From positions 33,568,352-33,632,351 of the forward strand of contig NC_080720.1 in NCBI RefSeq assembly GCF_019097595.1: a stretch of DNA of 64,000 nt, given 5' to 3'. This stretch comes from Hemibagrus wyckioides (taxonomy: Eukaryota > Chordata > Actinopteri > Siluriformes > Bagridae). The notes below the pieces were generated by a model, which was not told the origin of the DNA, did no database searches, and worked only from the letters and a program-made list of their open reading frames with translations. A program made the translations under genes and the position numbers. This document shows, one piece after another, positions 11,753-22,346 of this stretch (positions are counted from its first letter, which is position 1; each line of letters opens with the position of its first letter).

Positions 11753-14700
11753 TCACAGGCAGCTGCTCTACCACAGTAATCTCAGCAGTAGGAACGGCAG
11801 CACAGAAGACCTGTTCAGAGAAGGCAGCATTGATTATTGTGACACTGACATCGCTGACAAGGTAACACACACACACACCTATATTCCAGACGATGCAATA
11901 AGGTCTTATCTTAAAACATGTTGTTTTATTTTTTATAAAATAATGGTGTAATGCATCACTCTGTGTGTGTGTGACATTCAGGTGAGTCAGTTAGAGAAGA
12001 AGCTGTATGAGCTGGAGAATGAGAGTCTGATGAACACTGATGTGCAGTCCAAACTCAAGCAGGAGAACACAAACCTAGTGCACAGGTAAACACACACACT
12101 GCTACATGGATTCCATCATGTGTACGTTTGAAGGCCTCCAGAACATAGTAGGTCCTTCATTTGTGGATAAATGATCATTAGAATTATAGACATTCATGAA
12201 ATTAGAAACTATGATGTCAGTTGTGGTATTAAAAGGTGTGTGTGTATGTAGGGTACACGAGCTGGAGGAGCAGCTGAAGGAACAGGAGGCGCGAGCTGAG
12301 CAGATCATGGAAAGCGAGCTGAGGAGACACCGAGACGCCTTCAACAAACTGGAACGAGACAAGAAGACAGAGATCGAGATACTCAATAACCGGTATACAC
12401 ACACACACGCACACACACACAGTCAATACTTTTGGCAATATAGTGTAGCTTTAATTTTTTAAATGTTTGGCTTGACTTTGAGCTACTGTAGAGTGAGACA
12501 CCCTTGGGGGCGGGGCTTGAACATTCTAGCATGGTTCAAGATGATTTATTAAAGTTATTTGGTCATATCGGTGTCGGAAACAGAAAGGAGCTATGATGAC
12601 AAGTTCTGAAAAAAACGTGTTAAAAGAATTGACCTGCAGTTTAAACAGAGAGGGTTACAGTTACACACAAAGTTACACACTGCCGCTTTAATCCAACTTA
12701 CCATGAACATCAGAGGTGATGAGAGACTTTCCACCTGGACATTGCTGACCTTATTTAAATCCAGTTCTTTATGAAATCCTGTAATACTGACCTGATAGGT
12801 GTGTGTGTGTGTGTGTGTGTTTTAACTGTGTGTTTGTTTTTGGTGTCAGGGTGCAGCAGTTGGAGGTGGAGAACACAGAGATGTTGGCCAGTGTGAACAG
12901 ACTGAAAATGCAGACGGAGAAGCTTGATGAGGTGTGTGTGTGTGTGTGTGTGTGTATATACAAGGTGTGTGTCACCAGAAGATTTAGCATGAACTGTTAT
13001 TCACCACTTCGGAAGTTTCTCATGGTTCACAAGCTGTGACACAATGCTCATGTTCCTCAGTATGGGGAAGTGTGTTAGCGGTTGCTGCTAAGCGTAACTA
13101 TACTGTTGTTGTTAGTCATACAGAAGTTTTTCAGCACTTCTGAGGTAAATGTTGACGTTACGGCTCATTCACACTCATAATGTGTAAATCATCATTTATT
13201 CACGAGGTGTCTGTCCGTGTGTATTATATAACAACACTTCTGAGTTAAATGCTAATGTTTCAGATGGATCTCTTTCGTTTCCACTCTCACTGTTATAACA
13301 GCTAGTCAATAAAATCATTTTAGCATAATCTTAGCCTTTTCTGAGGTAAATGTTAATGTTCTGAATGATTTGGTCTCGTTTCCACTTTCACTGTGTCTTT
13401 TACTGTGTGTTAGACTTTTTTTTTTTTTTTACAGTAGCTGTAGCAGATTGATTAACGTCTACGGCTAAGTTTTACCGTTGCCTAGTGACAGCAGGAAGAA
13501 TAGCAATGTTGTGCTAAGTATACAGCACATACAGAGTAAATGTGACCCTCTACTCTGTGTGTGTGTGTGTGTCACTTTAACACCGCTCGTGTGTATAGAG
13601 CGTCAGTGAGGTGTTGTAAACGTGGTCTTGCATACTAAATACGAGTTCGCTATTTTAAATTAAGCATAGCATGCTAAATGTCCTGAGAAGACTTTCTCAG
13701 AGAGGAAATCTGCAGCGTGAACCATTTTTGTTTTTTTTCACAGCACTGAACAGAAAACACTTTAAAATGCTGAACCAGCACAAGTGCTAATTGATTCCTT
13801 CCAGCGTGATGAGAGCGATGTCGAGGAGATCTCCTTGAAGATTTTTCCTTTTCTCACTATCTACAGAATTGTACAACTCTCAAAAGTTTCTCTATCTGAA
13901 TTGTAATTAATAATTAATCAAATTTTATCAAATTAAATACAGATTATTTATCCCTTTAGGTCATATTTCTCAACTAACAAGCTAGCATGCTCTTCAGCTG
14001 ATTTGCTGACTAGCTACTTATGAAGCAGGATAAACGTCTCAGACACTAAAATAAAATAAAACATTATAAATCTGTGAGGGAAATGTTATAGATATAGATA
14101 CTGCGGCTAAGCTAACTAACGACTGAGGTGAGGGTTTTGCTAGCTAGCACACAGCAGTGCATGGGCAGTGTGAAGACTGGAAGGAAGACAAAACCATCAG
14201 GAACTTTTAAAGTTACCTCAGATTATGTGGGTAAATTAGGAAAAAAGAGGCCTACTGTATAGCTACATTGATTTAGCATGAATAACTAGCACATAGCTGT
14301 CTGCTCTTTTTATAGACAATGTGAAGACAGATTGAAAGTGGAGACGTAACAGACATCCTGAACATCAACAATTACCTCAGATTTGTTGGTAGATTACTCA
14401 AAGGATTTCTATGGCTAAAAGGACATTATGACAGCTAGCATCAGCTGCTAGTCCAGCCCTGCTGATCAGATCTGTGTTTTGGTGTGTGTGAAGTCAGATG
14501 AGACTTTGGGCTGTGTGTTAACAAAACAAACAGTCATGAGTGAGCTGCTGGTGAGAGATGGAGTCAGGTGATAAGAGAATGTTTAAAAGCAGCACTCTTT
14601 AAATCGTGTAGCAGGAGCGTGTGTGTGTTTAGGATCGGTCAGATAAGCTGTGGACACATCGCTGCCCGATTCTGCAGAACTAGCATTAGACGTGATCGTT

Positions 14701-16723
14701 ATTTATGTATGATGTGAATGTTTTCTGCGGATTAGCATAAAAACTACAGTATGTTTTTAGTCACCCAAACTAGCATGGCGGTATCACAATCCACAGATGT
14801 TGGAAAAATCTCATGTATAAAATGTAGTTCACACTGGATGATGGAACCAAATAAAAAGAGCCACAACCTTCTCTCTACCTCCTCTACTTCCTCTACCTCC
14901 TCTAACTGTCTATCCTCTCTACCTCCTCTACCCCTGTACCTCCTCTCTACCCCTCTACCTCTGTAACTTTTGGTCCCCTCAGTGAGACGTGTGTGGGTGT
15001 GTTACACATCACTTTCCACAGGATCATTTTCCTGTCTCGGACATGACGTGTGCGTGCATGTTAACGTTTGCATGTGATTTGTTTCCATGTTCCAGGAGAA
15101 GCAGCGGATGACGGATAAGCTGGAGGACACCAGTCTCCGTCTGAAAGATGAAATGGATTTGTACAGGAAGATGATGGACAAACTGAGACAGAACCGGAAC
15201 GACTACCAGAGGGAGAGAGAAGCCATGCAGGAGGTGAGACCAAGCTAATAAACCAGAAATAAATCAAACCTGCACCATTAGCAGAGGTGTTTTTAGTGTC
15301 TAAAGTGACCACAGGAGCGTCGAGGCAATTGACTTGACCATAGAGAGAAGTCTACATTTCTCTGTCTAAAACTCTTGACCTTGTCTGATATCAGTGTGTG
15401 TTCGAGTGATGACTAAAAGCGAGCAGATTTAGGAGCAGAGTCATCGAAGGAAAATACTTATAGTTTAATTTTAATTAAAATGATTATTCTGTAATCAGCA
15501 GCAGGGATGAAGGAACTCTTTATATCTTAATGTGTATAAATGTAATCTAAATATAGAAATAAAACTAAATAAATGCTAACAGAATTTTGCTTGTTACAAC
15601 TAAAAAATTACTTTTTAGTAACTTTGTGTTTTTGCTTATTTTCGAATCTTTGGCAAAAAAATAAAGAATTGAAATATGATATTTACATTAGATCTGACAA
15701 AATCTGACAAAATAAATTATATGACAAAAATATTTCTATGATGCGTGATGTACATATATTTAAGGATTTTGGTTCCTTAAATATTTTTGTAAAAAAAAAT
15801 TAACATTTTGCTCTTTATTCATTGAACTGTTTAACAAAAATCTAGACATAAATGCCAGTTAATGAAAAATCTAAAACACAAACTTCAAATGAAATCTGAT
15901 CTGAAAATGTGTTTGCAGCTGATTGAGGAACTCCGGCGAGAACTTGAGCACTTGCAGCTCTACAAGCTGGAGGCGGAGCGTCTGGGGCGGATCCGAAGGT
16001 CATCGATCAGCCTATCAGATTACAGCACACGGACTCGCGAGAGCGACCTGGAACAGGAAATGAAGCGTCTCAAACAGGTGAGCTCTCGCTGTACAATACT
16101 CACTTCACTTCCTGTCTCTGTTTCAGCTCTTTAACGCCACCTTCTGTTGTTTTATCAGCTGCTGTTAGATAAGCAATGGAGTGTTCTTTACCCAGAATGC
16201 AATCTGATACTTTGGATAGGATCCAGCGAGAGGCACACAGAGAAGCAACTAAGTTTGGATAAAACGGATATCATTTCAGAAACGGACATGTTTATTCATG
16301 ATACAGAACAGTACCTGAACAGGTTCTCTTTTCCACCCCGAAGAAGAATCCTGTGTGTGTGTGTGTGTGTGTGTGTGTAGCGCTGTGTTTTGCAGGACAT
16401 TCCTCCTGACCTCCAGCAGCGAGCATGTGTTAGCACATGGCTCTATGCGGTAAAGCTCCGAGTGAATCCCTCATTAACCCCCGATAACTGATGACTTCCT
16501 GCTCCTAAAACTTCTAATACAGTTTGTGTAGCTAATAAATGAGCCTCGTGTTCTTACAGCACAGCGTCGATCAGTAGCGACTACACTAACGTACGCTTCA
16601 CGCTGACCCCTCATCCCATCCTCATCACATCATGACCTTTAACTGGTCTGTAGATTTACCTGCGGTCCAGCAGCACAGTGTGTTTAAACATGATACAGCC
16701 AAATGTATGTAGACACCTGAGCA

Positions 16724-16758
<35 letters not shown>

Positions 16759-17485
16759 TGTGCTTCTTCCCCAAAACTCTTACCACACACTTGCTGCTGT
16801 GGCTTTACACTTCCACCTGAAACCCTGCAGCAGAAGATCTGGAATTCGATTTTCAACAAAACAAACACGAGTGTGATGGTCAGGGGTGCACATACTTTTG
16901 CCCTATAGCGTATGTATATTTGTCTCTTGCTGTTGTTTTGATTGATCATTTCGGACACCATATTTTCTGGGCTTTTTGTCCTCTAGCCGATTATAAAGTG
17001 AAGTAAGAGGGTGTTTAGTGTTGTGAAAAGTGACCTCAGGTCAGCAGCGGGTTGATGGATCTGTACATCTCTTCTGCAGGAGAACCAGAGACTCCGTGAA
17101 CAAAACGAAGAGCTCAATGGGCAGATCATCAGTCTGAGTCTCCACGAAGCCAAGAACCTGATCTCCACTCAGACGAAAGCTCAGTCCCTGGCTGCGGAAA
17201 TCGAAAACGCTTCACGTGACCAGGTATGCAGACGTTTTATAGTGGATGAGGAACATATATAGGTTCTTTCTGTGGTCCTGTTGTGTCATCTTGTTCTGGA
17301 GTTTTGACCGGAAGCTCTGGTGTAGGACGGTGCATTAAGAGTAAATCATCTTGTCTGTCTTCCCACAGTTAATGGAAGCCCTGAAGGAGCAGGAGGAGAT
17401 CAACATCCGTCTCAGGCAGTACATGGACAAGATTATATTATCCATCCTCGACCACAACCCCTCCATCTTGGAGATTAAGTACTAA
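1128..17485 (+). CDS. rab11fip4: Rab11 family-interacting protein 4, short (EF-hand-less) isoform, 13 coding exons
   Basis: Class II Rab11 effector that acts at recycling endosomes, the centrosome and the cytokinetic furrow. Coding exons: 1128-1187, 8265-8431, 8789-8965, 9599-9727, 9979-10014, 11759-11861, 11982-12085, 12252-12392, 12850-12931, 15096-15233, 15919-16077, 17080-17223, 17369-17485. All introns are GT-AG and phases agree, giving 1,557 nt and 518 aa. Visible parts: a unique 20-residue N-terminus; acidic NEEQFEDYGEGDDVD (96-110); a CSNC motif (154-157) matching CSQC in human FIP4; SPNKKISSTAFGR (178-190); a long coiled coil (about 220-490); and the C-terminal Rab11/Arf6-binding helix YMDKIILSILDHNPSILEIK (from 498). 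ILDHNPSILEIK favours FIP4 over FIP3. Human FIP4 is 637 aa with N-terminal EF-hands, which are absent here, so this is a short isoform from an alternative first exon; EF-hand exons should lie upstream of the window. The a/b paralogue cannot be assigned. Confidence 0.93.
1457..1515 (+). mobile_element. LINE 3'-tail remnant
   Basis: TTTCACTGCATATCATACTG followed by TATGTGACAAATAGAATTTG closely matches the 3' end of the LINE fragment at 22110-22160. Only the last 60 bp survive. A MITE copy abuts it directly on the right. Confidence 0.7.
1513..2040 (+). mobile_element. MITE-like repeat, family A, full-length copy 1
   Basis: Shares a string of blocks with 55345-55830: CTCTGATTGGT, GTGTTGA..TTCTCTCTAACAGCAGCTCT, TTTATATTAATG, TTTCCATAGCAACGGCTC, GGAAGGAGTCTCCAGTGTCAG and TTTATAGCTGCTATAACGT, ending in ATAAAACCCTTGGGGTCGTG and AGGAAAATAATCAA. 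The ends are imperfect inverted repeats (GTGTTGA..TTCTCTCTAACAG against CTGTTGTAGGAAAATAATCAA). No ORF. It lies in rab11fip4 intron 1. The superfamily is not determined. Confidence 0.65.
2100..3110 (+). other. rab11fip4 intron 1 sequence with short GT/CA and GA tracts
   Basis: No exon or mobile element recognised. Short microsatellites occur near 2147-2165 (CA), 2407-2420 (GT), 2631-2652 (GA), 2769-2788 (GT) and 2844-2861 (CA). Open frames here are repeat-driven. Confidence 0.5.
3118..3308. repeat. 35-bp tandem repeat, about 5.4 copies
   Basis: Unit GGCCACACCTCCTTTACTGT followed by GAGTGACCTCACAGA, repeated at 3118, 3153, 3188, 3223 and 3258 with a partial sixth copy from 3293. Copies differ only at single positions (GAGTGACC, GACTGACC, GATTGACC), so the array is young. 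Each unit carries a CCACACC (KLF-type) and a TGACCTCA (nuclear-receptor half-site-like) string. Confidence 0.9.
3990..4139. repeat. Paired (GT)n microsatellites
   Basis: Two long GT tracts (3990-4024 and 4094-4139) are separated by about 70 bp of unique sequence in intron 1. They have no coding meaning. Confidence 0.9.
4640..4960. repeat. GA-rich minisatellite with ACGTATTG marker
   Basis: (GA)n blocks alternate with GACGTATTGAGTGTGTGTGA-type blocks at an irregular period of about 35-50 bp; ACGTATTG or a variant recurs at least five times. The + strand is strongly purine-biased. Long open frames on both strands (RERERE / SLSLSL) are composition artefacts. Confidence 0.8.
5117..5215. repeat. 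(GCGT)n/(GTGC)n microsatellite
   Basis: About 95 bp of GTGCGTGC/GCGTGCGT permutations, CpG-rich, in intron 1. It is followed by unique sequence (5216-5880) in which no exon is recognised, with a GC-richer patch at 5755-5800 and a (GA)n tract at 5889-5926. Confidence 0.9.
6155..6340 (+). mobile_element. Family A MITE-like repeat, decayed partial copy
   Basis: Retains the block TATATTAATGCACTCGCTCT then TTATTGTTTCCATAACAACG and a degenerate AAGGAGTC segment in the same order as the copies at 1513 and 55345. The terminal repeats are not recognisable. Confidence 0.45.
6345..7540 (+). other. rab11fip4 intron 1, no exon recognised
   Basis: AT-leaning sequence with CA/GT microsatellites at about 7189-7219, 7289-7312 and 7392-7411. 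Small open frames show no recognisable protein similarity. Confidence 0.45.
7550..7988. repeat. Pyrimidine-rich degenerate repeat around GGTCCCT
   Basis: The motifs TAGGTCCCTGTGTT, CTGGTCCCTAGGTCC, CTGGTCTCTAGATCCCTG and related CC/TT-rich strings recur irregularly over about 430 bp, with strong C+T bias on the + strand. It reads like an old, diverged short-period array. It ends where the SINE-like element begins. Confidence 0.4.
7989..8117 (+). mobile_element. tRNA-derived SINE (short copy)
   Basis: An A-box-like TAGAGGCTCAGTGG (from 7994) and a B-box-like GAGTTCAAATCCC (8040-8052) are spaced as in tRNA-derived SINE heads. The tail TAAATCTGCTAAATGCTG then TAAATG is typical of several fish SINEs. 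There is no cloverleaf with a proper acceptor stem, so this is not a functional tRNA gene. It lies in intron 1, about 150 bp before exon 2. Confidence 0.6.
9894..9948. repeat. (GT)n/(GA)n microsatellite before exon 5
   Basis: About 22 GT units followed by GAGAGAGAGA, 30 bp upstream of the exon 5 acceptor at 9978. It is one of the repeats flanking splice sites discussed in the findings. Confidence 0.9.
10057..10187. repeat. 107-bp spaced direct repeat in intron 5
   Basis: AGCTTGATCAGTGGTTAATC followed by ATTA occurs at 10057-10080 and again at 10164-10187, each next to GT/CA tracts. This indicates a local tandem duplication of about 107 bp. Confidence 0.75.
10600..10985 (-). pseudogene. Tc1-like transposase relic with an expanded glycine run
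   Basis: The minus strand reads, in order, EMNLYQS, then WRKKRSAHDPKHTSRCVKHG, then a run of GG/GD-rich codons, then VAWLG and SRMKSDVYRNIL. This is the order of the central catalytic region of one Tc1 family (NLYQSDG, VWRRKG.AHDPKHT..VKHGGGSVMAW, SRMNSEVYR.IL). The family's GGGS has expanded into about 35 glycine-rich codons by a CCA/TCC-type microsatellite. No ends or ITRs are seen and the frame is broken. It lies in intron 5 of rab11fip4, antisense to it. Confidence 0.65.
13135..13420. repeat. Degenerate repeat of about 100-110 bp, roughly 3 copies
   Basis: TTCTGAGGTAAATGTTGACG, TTCTGAGTTAAATGCTAATG and TTCTGAGGTAAATGTTAATG recur near 13138, 13240 and 13339. The last two are followed by TCGTTTCCACT(C/T)TCACTG. 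They lie in intron 9 (12932-15095). The rest of that intron (13430-15090) shows no exon or recognisable element apart from a CCTCTACCTCC-type short array near 14870-14965. Confidence 0.5.
15234..15918 (+). other. rab11fip4 intron 10, AT-rich
   Basis: No exon, transposon or structured repeat recognised. Composition becomes strongly A+T-rich from 15440 to 15900, up to the exon 11 acceptor at 15918. Confidence 0.5.
16694..16912. mobile_element. Short Tc1-type MITE with internal (CA)n
   Basis: The left end TACAGCCAAATGTATGTAGA(CACCTGA) and right end GGTCAGGGGTGCACATACTT(TTGCC...GTA) are imperfect inverted repeats of a type common on fish Tc1 derivatives, bounded by TA. The interior (about 160 bp) has a (CA)n tract at 16726-16755 and no transposase. 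It is inserted in rab11fip4 intron 11. Confidence 0.6.
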
Positions 17486-19630
17486 TAAACAAGCTCTTAG
17501 TATTTAAAACGAAAAACTGGCCGTTTGTCGCCCCCTGCTGCCGTGGAGGTGGAACTGCGCTCTTCCGAAGGGTTTTGAACTTCCTTTTGTGAAGCGTGTT
17601 CTTCATGATCCCTTTGTGAGACTTCAGGACGTGATTGGTCCTTGGTGCTGTATGTGATGGATTGAGGGAACAGCCACTGCAACGGCGGGATGAAGGATTC
17701 AAAGCGTCCAGAGGAACTGGTCTTTTTCTGGATGTTATTTTTGTACTTGTCTCAAAGCTGCTGATTTGGGGATTGATTCGGTGTTAAGTAAGTCGGTCAG
17801 AGAGAAGTACGAGTCTGGGAAAGTGTCGGAGTTGGGAAGAGGAAGTGAGAGATGGAAAATGAGTCGTCGAATAAAGCACATCCTGGTTTCCTTATGAAGT
17901 TTGCGATGTTAAAAGGGCGGGGCTAAACTTATAAATCCTGTCTGCCAATCGCAGGTTTAAGTCACTAAACCATCCTACATGAAACACTGGTTAGAAGAGC
18001 TAATGCTAACAGTGCTAATACCTCAGCAGTTCTCTAGCTTCAGTAGCATTAAGCTAATTAAAATATCATAATTTTAAGCTGTGAAGAAACTTGTAGCAGA
18101 GAAGTGAAATGTTTCTTCTGATGTCACCTGACCACATTTGTGATTGGCTCATCCGATTTAAGTTTGGCCCCGCCCCTTTTGAACCCAGAAGTCCCAGTCG
18201 CTCTGTAATCACGGCTTTACTTGGGGGCATGAGCTGATGTTACCTTTCCACCTGATGACGTCACAATCTTTCTGCTTGTCCTCATTGGCTTACATTTAAA
18301 TCATCCTGGATTTGGATTCTTTTCCTCCAAATGAAGGGCTTTTAGAAGATTTCTGAATAAAACTTTCTCAGGAGAAACAATTCCCTGTAACACTGAACCC
18401 TCTCATTATCAGAGGATGTAATATAAAGTGATTAGCGGCACATGTCTGCTGAGGAAGAGCAGCATCAGCGTTATGAATGTGTCTGTAACGTCGCCTCGTC
18501 ATGTCCTTGCAAGTGCTTCCTGTTTTTAAGATCTTACAAAGAATGCTGCTGAAGTAGACCATCATCATCAGGGTCTTCTCTTTATTTCAGAAGTGTTTTC
18601 ATTTACGGCATTCTCTTCTTTTTCATTTTACTCTAATGCTAACTCGCTTCTTATGCAAATTAGCTATAAATTGGATAACGAAGCACTCGTCTGATGTTGA
18701 GTACCAGCTTATTTCGGGTGAGCGGAACTTTCATTACCTTTTCAGCCAAAGTTTCCCTAACATTCTGGACAGGTTCTTGACCTCTCAGTGCCAGGTATTG
18801 GCTCAGTATTGGGATTTGCACGTCACTGAACTGGGTTTGTCATGTTTTCGGTGGTCGGGGCAGTTCTGATGATGTGCTACACACCTGTTTTGGGTTTCCA
18901 CTAATAACTTTTTTTTTTTTTTTTTCCTTTACGAGGTAAAGTGCCTCATATCCACTGAGCTACTTTACCTTTGCACCATGAACGCATGAACATTATTTTT
19001 CAGATTTTTCAAGTGTTTGTGCCTTTTTTTTTTTTTTAAAGCCGTCCCACTGACAGACCGCTGATTGTTTCTTGCACCTTTTTTGAATCGTGCTCCATTT
19101 CAGTGCAATTTCTAAACAAATTGTAAATACTGTAAAGCGATCTGTAACATTCACACATTTTCTAAACCATTCACTTTTTTCTACACCTCTGTTGTATAGT
19201 TTAGCTTTCACTTTTTCACTGAATATCTCCTCGCTCTGAAAGCAATAATATACCACTACTTTAGCGACAGAAGCCGAATGCTAGCTGGGGTTAACGCAGG
19301 GGTAGTGTGCTAACCAGGCTACCGTGGCTTATGATGTCCACTTTGTTTCTTCTTTAATCGTTTAATCAGATTTCTCATTCTGACCGTTGACTTTTGTAAA
19401 GACGTTTCCTATGCAGGGAAATGTTAAATGCCTCGGATTAGCATCTTGTTAATTTATTAATGTGAACTGGAGTATTGTTACACCTTTTTCTTTTCTTCAT
19501 TATTTTTTTTAATGGGATGTACTGTGCTGTCCTGAAACATGCCTGAAGGAGTCAACATCAGCATGTTGGAGATCAGTAGAATGTAACTTTGGCTAGAATT
19601 TTGGCAATAAATTCTAAATTCAATGTGTGG
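17486..19630 (+). other. rab11fip4: rab11fip4 3' UTR with three candidate polyadenylation signals
   Basis: Follows the TAA at 17483-17485. AATAAA hexamers occur near 17870, 18355 and 19604, so UTRs of roughly 0.4, 0.9 and 2.1 kb are possible. T-rich runs lie at 18908-18925 and 19025-19038. No second ORF is credible here. A CTCF-like motif sits 42 bp after the stop codon. The UTR end is inferred. Confidence 0.5.
17527..17541 (-). promoter_or_regulatory. CTCF-like motif, reverse orientation
   Basis: The minus-strand 15-mer GCAGCAGGGGGCGAC matches the core CCASYAGRKGGCRSY at 13 of 15 positions. It sits in the 3' UTR of rab11fip4. Occupancy is unknown. Confidence 0.4.
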
Positions 19631-20650
19631 TTTCTTATTTCTGACATGCTAGAAACCTTTTAGTGCTTTGCTTTATTTGTGTGTATATATTAGCCGAGTA
19701 GAGCAGTAATATTATGCAGTTATGTTTTTCCTGGTTGTTTTAAACGTTCCCAATTAAGTTAACTTAACCTAACTAAAATAGAGCAACAAGACAAAATTAG
19801 AAAGACAGCAATGGTGATCTCAATCATCAGCAAATGTCATTGTTTTTGGACTATTTCTGATAAATAGATTAATATTTAAGGAAACAGATTCCCTCTGTTT
19901 AGAAATGTCACGTGATGCTTCAACCAATCACATGCAGAAGATAATTAACTAGTTAACGGGTTTAACTCAATCATATCGCAGGTCAAGCTGGGTTTAACTG
20001 ACAAAGTATTCGGGTTTTTTTATTATTATTGTTAATGGCTTTTAAAACTAAAATCCAATGTTTGGGGGGAAAGTATACTCAAATAGTTATGTAGTTTATA
20101 CACAATGAATAGTTTTTTTCGTTTTTAAATAAAAGCAATTTAAACAGAGTAAGTCAATGCTAGCGGATGCGGTAAGGAGTCATGAGAGTGTCGATTCAGC
20201 GACTCGATTCTTTAACGTTTAGGAGTTTAATCCAAAGCTTTGAGTCGACTCTTAAGTGATTCGCCACACATGCTGTAAATCCAGAAACTGGTCGAGTCTG
20301 AACGTTTCTTCCACTTTGGAGAAATCAGAGAACAAAGAAAAGTGCAGTGGAAACATCCAACAAACAACCAAAAAACTACGACCAATAATCAGCCATTTAA
20401 AAGCCTCAAAGAAGCTGAAGAGTCAGGTAAAGCTTTATATCTTCACGCTAGCCAGTAAACTGATTTTAGATCATTGCTGTGTATTACATTGCTCTATATT
20501 GTTCAGTTTAACAATTGAAAAATCTGACATTAGATAGCTGTAACTAAGGGCCTGCATGTTCGGTGTGTGAGTCAAATGTTTCATTCGACTCACGATATCG
20601 GAGTCGACTCCTGGAGCCGTAAGTTTAACAAACTGACATTCTAATTGAAA
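19631..20650. other. rab11fip4-coprs intergenic spacer
   Basis: AT-rich, with no recognised gene. Around 20190-20610 there are several GAGTCGACTC/CGACTCAC-type strings (GAGTCGACTC at 20241 and GGAGTCGACTCC at about 20600), suggesting the remains of a small inverted-repeat element. A short open frame at 20256-20537 has a vaguely zinc-finger-like spacing but is not assignable. Confidence 0.35.
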
Positions 20651-20654
20651 TTTC

Positions 20655-20719
20655 CAGCGGCTCGTACCCGTGCGCGTGACCAGTGTTTATTTACTGAAAA
20701 CTCTGGAATTGTCCTTGGT
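20655..20719 (+). other. coprs: Candidate noncoding first exon of coprs
   Basis: A CpG-containing patch (CGGCTCGTACCCGTGCGCGT) ends at TCCTTG followed by a good donor, GTGAGTTTTT (20720). It would splice to the coprs coding exon whose acceptor is TTTACAG at 22326-22332. The LINE fragment would then lie in this intron. This is inference from position and splice signals only. Confidence 0.25.
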
Positions 20720-20997
20720 GAGTTTTTAATGTTGTTCAAAGATATATTTTTAATGCTCACATTTAGTTTATTTCTTATAGTTTTATTTAATGTATCTGGT
20801 TTTTTTTTTTTGGGGGGGGGGGTTGAGCGTTTAAAAATGCTAATAATTAGCATAGCTTTTTGAACAAAATTTGAATGTGACTTACTTTCAGCTAATTTTA
20901 GCTAGCTAACTGCTCTGTATTCAGAAAGCTGAAGAGAAATTGAGTTTCCATTGAGTCACTTGTTATTGGAAGAAAATATATTTGACATCCATTTGAT

Positions 20998-22164
20998 TGA
21001 ACGGTAACACCCTCAACTCCATGTCAATGATCTCCAATAACGATGAGACGGCCTACCTAGAGGAGATTAAAAACCTGGAGACATGGTGCCAGGTCAACAA
21101 TCTCCTCCTGAACATCAGCAAGACTAAGGAGCTGATAGTGGACTTTAGCACAAAGCAGGAGAGGAATTACCAGCCCCTCACCATCAACGGGACCCCAGTG
21201 GAGAGAGTGGACAGTTTCCGGTACCTAGGTGTCTACATCACGCAGGACCTGCCATGGTCCTGTCACGTTAACACCCTGGTGAAGAAGGCCCGGCAGCGTC
21301 TATCATCTCAGACGCCTGAAGGACTTTAAACTGCCCTCAAAGGTGCTAAAGACATTCTACACCTGCACCATTGAGAGCATCCTGATGGGAAGTATCACTG
21401 CCTGGTTCGGGAACAGCACCAAACAGGACAGGCAAGCTCTCCAGAGGGTGGTGTGATCAGCCGAGCGTACCATCCGCACCGAGCTTCCTGACCTGGACAC
21501 CATATACAGCAAGCGGTGCTGGACCAAAGCCAGGAAGATTATGAAGGACCTCAGCCATCCCAACAATGGACTCTTCTCTCTGTTGAGGTCAGGGAAACGT
21601 TTCCATTCCTTGAAGGCGAACACAGAGAGGATGAGGAGGAGCTTCTTCCCGCAGGCCATTCGGGCCCTCAACCAGTACACCTAGGATCTGGACTCTCTGG
21701 TCTTACCCCCACACAACATAACATAACATTCTACCTCAGCTGATTGTTGCACATGCTAATATTGCACTACTCTGTACACACAATAACACTCACTGTACAT
21801 CTTCTCACATTATATTTTGCCTCATATATACTTCTACAATATATTTATATATTTATCTTACATATGCACGCTGTACATACTATACTCTTTTGCAACACCA
21901 TTTCAATGTTGACTTTAGCAGACCTTTTTATCTACATATATTCATATACTGTATCTTCTGTACATTATATATATTATATAATATATTACTACATATTGTA
22001 CTATATATATATATATATATATATACACATTTTCTTTTACACATTTTTCTGTTACACATTTTCTTTCTTACTCTTTCCTCTTTCATGTAAGACAGTCGTA
22101 AAAAGTATTTCACTACATGTCGTACTGTGTATGATTTCGTATGTGACAAATAAAATTTGAATTT
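20998..22164 (+). mobile_element. 5'-truncated non-LTR retrotransposon (LINE) with dead reverse transcriptase C-terminus
   Basis: Frame 20997-21329 encodes the end of a LINE reverse transcriptase and what follows it (NLETWCQVNNLLLNISKTKE, FRYLGVYITQDLPWS, HVNTLVKKARQRL). It continues after a frameshift near 21303 with TFYTCTIESILMGSITAWFG and FSLLRSGKRFHSL, up to TAG at 21682. Two lesions are visible: a 2-nt loss near 21303 and an in-frame TGA at 21454. The AT-rich 3' UTR ends with the tail TATGTGACAAATAAAATTTG near 22140-22160. The motifs fit L2/CR1/Rex-type fish LINEs; the clade is not fixed. Confidence 0.8.
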
Positions 22165-22346
22165 GATATAACAGTCGAGTATATTAAAGACATTTTTACT
22201 CTATGGATGGGCCAAAGAGCATCGAACTGCTTGCTTTAATTGGTCCAACAAGTTCAGGTTGTTCCTAAGTATTAATCTATGATCAGTGTGGAGCTCCTGA
22301 TCCTCTAAAATGAATGATCTTTGTATTTACAGGTTGACCGGATAAA

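Noticed and set aside
20256..20537. Zinc-finger-like (BED/hAT) open frame
   Set aside because: Cys/His spacing is incomplete and no transposase motif follows; kept only as a note on possible element remains.
21000..21684. Functional reverse transcriptase gene
   Set aside because: 5'-truncated, with a frameshift near 21303 and an in-frame stop at 21454.
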